Of a DNA stretch of 64,000 bases, positions 58,772 to 64,000 are shown piece after piece; the stretch's first letter is position 1; each line of letters begins with the position of its first letter. The stretch is from Hsuehochloa calcarea (taxonomy: Eukaryota; Streptophyta; Magnoliopsida; Poales; Poaceae). A program made the translations under genes and the position numbers. Location of the stretch: assembly GCA_036346395.1 (NCBI GenBank), contig CM070609.1, positions 25,928,223 to 25,992,222 of the forward strand. The letters run 5' to 3'. Under the pieces are notes generated by a model. That model was not told the DNA's origin. It made no database searches and saw nothing but the letters and a program-made list of their open reading frames with translations.

Positions 58772-59863
58772 GTGAGCGGACTACGCTTGCATTTGAGCAT
58801 TTTTGCTGAGCTGACATCTCTCTGTTTCGCGCCTCCCCTGCGCTATGTTCTTCGTTTTGCTTCGAGCATCCATCCTGTTCAATGGAACATACATGAGCTA
58901 ACTGTCTCCTACTTTAATTAAAAGTTGTGTAGTTTCTCTCGCAAGTGTTCGTTTTTTGGGTTAAATTGATGGTTAACTATTGAGTGGTTCAAATTAATAA
59001 ATTAATACTCTCCACTGATTCTAAATATAATTTGTTTTAGGTTTGGACACACGAATTAATAAGAGACTGACTTTGGTGCTCCTTCATTAATTCCCACAGT
59101 TTGGCGCCTTTTTCTTTTTATTATGTTGGGAAAGAGAGAGGTGATATGAGACCGTAGCGAACCTAGAACTAAATTTTAGCGGGTATTAATGGGACTTGCG
59201 TATCTGCTTGCTGCTTGCCGAGTTGTCAGCCAGCCACTTGTCTATCAAGTGCGATAGATGGAAATAGAGAGCCAGTGAGTTAGATGTGCTTTGGTGGGCT
59301 TAGCCACTAGGCCTAGACGTTCATTATGGAAGTATCCAACTACCAACACATGGTTTGACTTTGGTGAGGCCCACGCAACCCAAATCTCCTAGTCTTCTTC
59401 TACCTTTGAAGGGAGGAAGGGAGCGCGAGGATGACCTACTCGATGGAGTTCTCGCTCTCTATTGACGGCTCAGATCATAGCAATAACCCGTCCGCCGACA
59501 TTAACGCCTTAGTGCATGCTTCGCTAATTCAAGCCACCATCATCTTTCCCTACCGAGATGGGGTTCTTTTAGATGGTTTATACATTTGTATTTGTTTCGG
59601 AACATTGAACTAATGGGGAGGTCAGATATCGCACTCTCGCGCGGGAAGGTAGGATCAAGTGACTGCCAAGGGGATTTTCCTGAGAGCGACTAGGCTAGGG
59701 TGCTAGGGGGTACACCATGAGCCGTCTATCGGTAGAGGGGCACCAAACCCTCTTGGGTTCGCCCTTGTGAGATATACCTCATTTATTGATGGGAGTATGA
59801 ATATTCATTCATTCAATGAAGGTATGATAGAAAGAAGTAATATAAAAGGACCTCAAAATTATA
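58772..59863. other. Intergenic, little recognised
   Basis: Mostly AT-rich. 59400-59615 has a 60-codon open frame from 59431 without family resemblance. 59640-59780 holds a GC-richer patch with GGGTTCGCCCTT, loosely like an RNA polymerase III B box, not enough to call a SINE or tRNA. Confidence 0.35.
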
Positions 59864-60127
59864 CTCCCTCAGTTTTGCTATATTTGTCCACAACCCACTA
59901 TGCGCACATACCAATAAAACACTAAATCTAAAAAATATTTAATGAAAATGACTATACATACTCTTATTAAGTCACATATCACAACCGCCTAACATCTTCC
60001 AAATTATTTAAGTGGGGGCAGATTTAGAAGAAAAAATACAACAACTACATTCTAGATCCATCAATTAACAAATATATTGAAATAGATACACTCTATGCTA
60101 TAAACAAATATAGTGAAATAAAGTGAG
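59864..60127. mobile_element. Stowaway-type MITE
   Basis: 264 bp, flanked by TA on both sides. Left end CTCCCTCAGTTTTGCTATAT; right end, in reverse, CTCACTTTATTTCACTATAT. This matches Stowaway (Tc1/mariner-derived) MITEs of grasses, which start CTCCCTCCGT and duplicate TA. AT-rich interior with no coding capacity. Confidence 0.85.
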
Positions 60128-60712
60128 TAAAATGACTTATATTTTAGAAAAGTTCACATGATTGAACAAAAACTTATATTTAAAATCGAAGGGTAGTTTT
60201 CAACATATAAGCAGCTAGGCATAATATGCTGTTACGTGTTCTAAACGACACACATAGAACATAAAAAATCAACAGTGACACGCAGCTCGACTGGGCAGTA
60301 GGCACTATCACTCCTGTTGATGATGGGTTGGCACGCAACTGGATAAGGCACAGCCCATTCCCAGTTGGGGCCCAGGAAACCAACCGCTCCAACTACTAAG
60401 GAAATCAACGGTCAGGATCCTTCCACCACATCCAAAACCAACGGACGAGACGTCACTCCCATACAGATTTCTATGCGGCCACTCCTAATTAATCATCGAA
60501 GTTTCCGCCACTAAACGGCTCAATCACCCTAATTTTATTTTATTTTATTTTTATTAAAAAAGCACCGCTTCGTCCTCGATTTCTCCGTCAATCGCCGTCG
60601 TCTCCTCCTTTCCCTCGTCTCCCCCGTAAAAGCCCCGGCCATTGCCGCTCGAAGCTTCCCCTCCTCAAATGCCCGAGACCCCGACTCCCCACGCGAGTAC
60701 CGCCCCAATCAC
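60128..60712 (+). promoter_or_regulatory. Promoter and 5' leader of carbonic anhydrase
   Basis: 60530-60566 is an AT-rich run (TTTTATTTTATTTT...) that may serve as the core promoter. It is followed by a CT-rich stretch (60580-60630) typical of plant leaders. An earlier ATG at 60669 opens a frame that overlaps the main start and ends at 60803; it may act as an upstream ORF. ACGTCA-type motifs are near 60450. Confidence 0.45.
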
Positions 60713-63700
60713 ATGGCTCCCAGTCTCCTCAGGGCCGCTTCCCCGTGCCTCCACCTCGCGCCCCCCCACGCCGCCGACTCCAGCCGGAGCCGCGGCACCG
60801 TGACGGTGAGCTCCTCGCCTGTCCATTTTCGGAGGGTCTGCGGTTACTCCTGATTCTTTTCTTTTTGTTAACTTGTGACCTACGTGGAGTGCGGCAGATC
60901 GGTGATTCGGGACCGCGCAATGTTTCCCTGCGTGTGGGAGGATCTACCCGGTGAGTTGAGCCGATCTAGTGCATAAATTTGGCATCTTTATTAGTTTCGA
61001 TGAGTGATCGGACCATGGAATTATCTGTGCCTTTCTGCTTTGATCGGTTCTGGTACTCTTGGGTGGTTACTGGCAACCAGCAAACCCCGCCTCAATCGCT
61101 GATCTGGTGCTCAAATTAGATATTTGAAGTATTATCTGGACTTCTTGAGTGGAACTGTTTGTGCTTTTTGCTTGGCCAGGTTGCTTGCAAAGTGCTTTTT
61201 ACGGGTTAAGTTAGCTGCTTTCTCAGTGCCTGTAATTTAATACTGGTGGCTCTGTTATTCTTATTTCGTGGGTGTGTTGTAGAGGAAAGGGGATCCAAAC
61301 TTGGGGAATTATAAATCTAGGATGTATAATTTTGTCAAGGAAGACATCAGCATAATGATGCAATTTTGAGCATCCTGCCATTACCACTTTTGCTATGTTT
61401 TGTCACACACTGATATGGTTTGAATTGGAATTTGTTGTGATGCACTGTTTTCCGATGAGAAACATAAGGTAAATGGATGAGCTTAGTGCCCTCTTTTAAC
61501 ATAATACAAGGGCTCTAGTATAGCATTTTTAGTTTTTTTAAAAGGCAACTACAGCATTTGTGGTTAAGCTTGTTCTGGTTACAGCTTGGACAGTTAGGCA
61601 TGCATTCCTGTTATCAGTATGCTCATGACTGGTTCCAATTTAGGCCTTTCTGGAACTAGGGACTGTAAAAGAACATCTGTCTTTCACTTAACTATGTATA
61701 GTATTATCAGTGAGTTGCATTTTGTTCTGTTGAGTATTCTGGCCGGTTGATGGACTGTGCTTACAACAGTGGTGTGCTATCCTATAAAAATAAATGCTAA
61801 CAGACTAACAATGTAGTAGGCCTTAAATGACCTTTTTGTCAACTGTACCATGTTTTTATATTTTGTGATTTGCAGACGTTAGATAAACTAATAGACTTAT
61901 ATTAACTGGGATTATCCATTATTTATATACTAAGTAACCCTGCATGCTGGCATTGGCAAATACACCCTATTGATCCCTTGCTTATTTAATTTAATGTGTT
62001 TGAGCAACAAAATAGTGAATATTCAGTTGCTGTAATATAATATGTGTATCAAAAAAGTAATGTTTTTCATCCACAGGAGAGAACTCTCATGTACTACAAA
62101 GGCCTCGAGAGATCATTCTGGCTTGACCCGACAACTTTTAGATTTTCAACATGATACAGTAGATGAGATAGATGGAGAATATGAACCATTCAGGGAGTTG
62201 AAAGCAAGGTTCATGGACTTCAAACAGCGAAACTATGTGTAAGTGGACCATGAAGTACATAATGGATCGTTCACCTTCATATGTCAAAACTTAAATTTGT
62301 TTGTTTGTTTATGCTGTTGTATTTGTAACTGTGGACAGGGAAAATTTTTCTAATTATCAAAATCTTGCTCAGCAGCAAGCACCAAAGGTACTCGATTATG
62401 ACATTAATTGGAAATATATTTAATTTTGGCATTACCGAGCCTTATGGGATTGCTTTTGGTTTTCTGTTTCTGTGTCCAGTTCATGGTGATTGCTTGTGCT
62501 GACTCTAGGGTGTGCCCTACCGGTATTCTGGGGTTTGAGCCTGGGGAAGCATTTACTGTCCGTAATGTGGCAAATTTGGTACCACCATACAAGGTATTAT
62601 CAATTTAGCATATCTTTAGGTTTCAATTGAACTTTCGAAGCAATGCAATTTTTATTATGGAAGTTCTGACAGTAATAAAAATGCTGCAATATCAGCATGG
62701 GGCTTCAGAAACTAGTGCAGCACTAGAGTTTGCCGTCAATTCACTCCAGGCAAGAATCTTTTGCGATATAGTGTTAGCTATACATAATACATTTGCATTT
62801 TCCCTTTTATGTGACGGAACTCAGTACTATTGAGTTACTCTTGATACAGTTACCTTCCTTTGCTCAGGTAGAGAATGTACTAGTGGTAGGTCACAGCCGT
62901 TGTGGTGGCATCCAAGCACTTATGAGTATGAAAAGTAAGAAACATGGTTCAGACTCTAGGTAAAAGTTTTCCCCATTTCATTATTCCAGATGTTTTTTTA
63001 CTTTTTTGTGATGCGTGTCTGGTTTGTTTGTTTCTTGAACAGAAGCTTTATTAGAGACTGGGTTTCAATTGGGAAGAGTGCAAGGTTAAGCACGGAAGCA
63101 GCAGCTGGAAATTTAAGTTTTGAGTTGCAGTGTAAACATTGTGAAAAGGTGATTTTGATCTTATCAGGGTGATGCATGATTGCTAGAAGCCTTGAACTTC
63201 GAGAATAGTGCATAGCATTAGTTGCTTCCATGCAAGGAAAAAAACCCGCCGGTAACCGGAAAAAACCAGGAAGAAAAAACTATTTGAATTTTTTCAAATT
63301 TAAATTTAAATTTATGACTACATAATGCACTTCCTAAGTTGGTTTAGACCTTTTTTTATGCTAGATTACCTATTGTATGGGCTAAATATGCTAGATTACC
63401 TATTGTATGAGCTAAATATGCTAGATTACCTATGGTTTATGCACTTCTTTTTTCCCGGTTTTGATAGCGGTTTTTTCCGGTTTTTTGAAGTGGGTTTTCT
63501 GGTTTTGGGCGGTAACCGGTTTTAAAACTTTGCTAATTCAATTTTCCATTTTCGAATTTTGACCATTTTTTTCCGGTTACTGTTACTGGCCGTCGGGTTT
63601 TTCCTCCGGTTAGATTTTGATCCTTGCTTCCATGGCCTTCACTAATTCCAAGTCATCTCAAGATGTTAGGCAGTAAAGACGCTATTGATTACAGGCTTTT

Positions 63701-64000
63701 CTGTCTTGGTTTAGTTCGTATGCGTTCAAGTTTCGGGATTAGATTCATTGTGTTATTGTAGCTGTACAATTCAAATTTATCTTCACACACATGCTGAATA
63801 TAATTCATTTCCTATCTTTGATCTCACTTAAGGTTGGATAAATTTTTAGTGTGTGAGGTTGGTGAAGAAAAGAGTTGTGTCTAGCTGTTGTCTACTCATG
63901 TGAAGTGAACCCACCGTCATTGTCTGACATGAATAAATTATTTTGGTGCAGGAATCAATTAATAGTTCACTGTTGAACTTGTTAACGTACCCTTGGATAG
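60713..64000 (+). CDS. Beta-class carbonic anhydrase, 3' partial
   Basis: Catalyses reversible hydration of CO2 to bicarbonate with zinc. Exons: 60713-60805, 60898-60950, 62077-62238, 62339-62387, 62480-62593, 62696-62749, 62868-62959, 63043-63148, 63952 onward (continues past the window). The frame is open across all joins, giving 257 residues so far. The N-terminus MAPSLLRAASPCLH is Ser/Arg/Ala-rich with few acids, fitting an organelle transit peptide; plastid or mitochondrion cannot be decided. Exon 5 has IACADSRVCP (zinc Cys, catalytic Asp-Arg pair) and NVANLVPPY. Exon 6 has SAALEFAVNSLQ. Exon 7 has VVGHSRCGGI (zinc His and Cys). Zinc ligands and catalytic pair are all present. Intron 6 has a GC donor (CAG/GCAAGA). 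It appears functional. The first two exons are supported by frame and splice sites only. Confidence 0.9.
63233..63623. mobile_element. MITE in carbonic anhydrase intron 8 (Mutator-like likely)
   Basis: Flanked by direct repeats TTGCTTCCATG at 63222-63232 and 63624-63634, an 11-bp duplication close to the 9-11 bp made by Mutator-type transposons. Ends are imperfect inverted repeats containing AAAAACCCG and GTAACCGG. It contains three copies of a 30-bp repeat and no gene. It lies in the intron, so the reading frame is unaffected. Confidence 0.65.
63358..63440 (+). repeat. 30-bp tandem repeat inside the intronic MITE
   Basis: Units at 63358, 63388 and 63418 (partial) share ATGCTAGATTACCTATTGTA followed by TGRGCTAAAT. 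Only one or two bases differ, so the duplication is recent. Confidence 0.85.

Noticed and set aside
59740..59775. Possible RNA polymerase III B box (GGGTTCGCCCTT)
   Set aside because: Does not fit GGTTCGANNCC closely, no clear A box at the right distance, and no cloverleaf; not called as a tRNA or SINE.
60669..60803. Alternative carbonic anhydrase start at 60669
   Set aside because: That frame hits a TGA at 60801-60803, before the exon 1 donor, so it cannot lead into the enzyme; the ATG at 60713 can.

Overview
This 64 kb window is plant nuclear DNA, almost certainly from a grass. The clues are Stowaway, CACTA and Helitron elements with grass-type ends, deep nesting of LTR retrotransposons, and a gene with many short exons, plant splice sites and a GC-rich first exon. 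Only one host gene looks intact: a beta-class carbonic anhydrase that starts at 60713 on the plus strand and runs off the right edge.

Layout. 1-3843 is intergenic, with a GC-rich, gene-like 5' end around 2080-3840. 3844-6853 is a decayed Ty1/copia element bounded by target repeat ACACT; it carries two small DNA elements and a hAT-type fragment. 6947-9341 is a non-autonomous CACTA element (3-bp target repeat ATA) that carries, on its minus strand, what looks like a captured three-exon mini-gene. 9963-10626 is a small Helitron-like element with a captured GC-rich fragment.

The centre, about 11695-57525, is one old chromovirus-type Ty3/gypsy element of about 10 kb own sequence, inflated to about 46 kb by later insertions, which I resolved from target-site duplications. 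Its 5' LTR holds a copia solo LTR (target repeat CGAAG). That solo LTR holds a different 1.8 kb solo LTR (TAAAG). That one holds a 12.1 kb minus-strand copia element, A1 (CCGCT), and A1 holds a 659 bp TRIM-like element. The gypsy integrase gene is split by a copia element, C2 (34065-40906), and by another solo LTR (41662-43640, GTTTA). The gypsy 3' LTR is split by a second A-family copia element, A2 (44439-55730, TCGGC). All retrotransposon genes here are broken by stops and frameshifts.

A1 is a mosaic. Its gag, protease and integrase match A2 almost exactly, but a second pol segment from another copia lineage follows before the A-family 3' end resumes. Many differences between A-family copies are 1-3 base indels at CG-rich spots, which raises the possibility of consensus errors in the assembly.

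The right end holds an orphan first exon of a GDSL esterase/lipase, a Stowaway MITE, and the carbonic anhydrase gene with a probable GC-AG intron and a MITE in its last visible intron. No tRNA, rRNA, CRISPR array or bacterial feature was seen. All coordinates were derived by eye; element borders supported by target repeats are exact, others are approximate.
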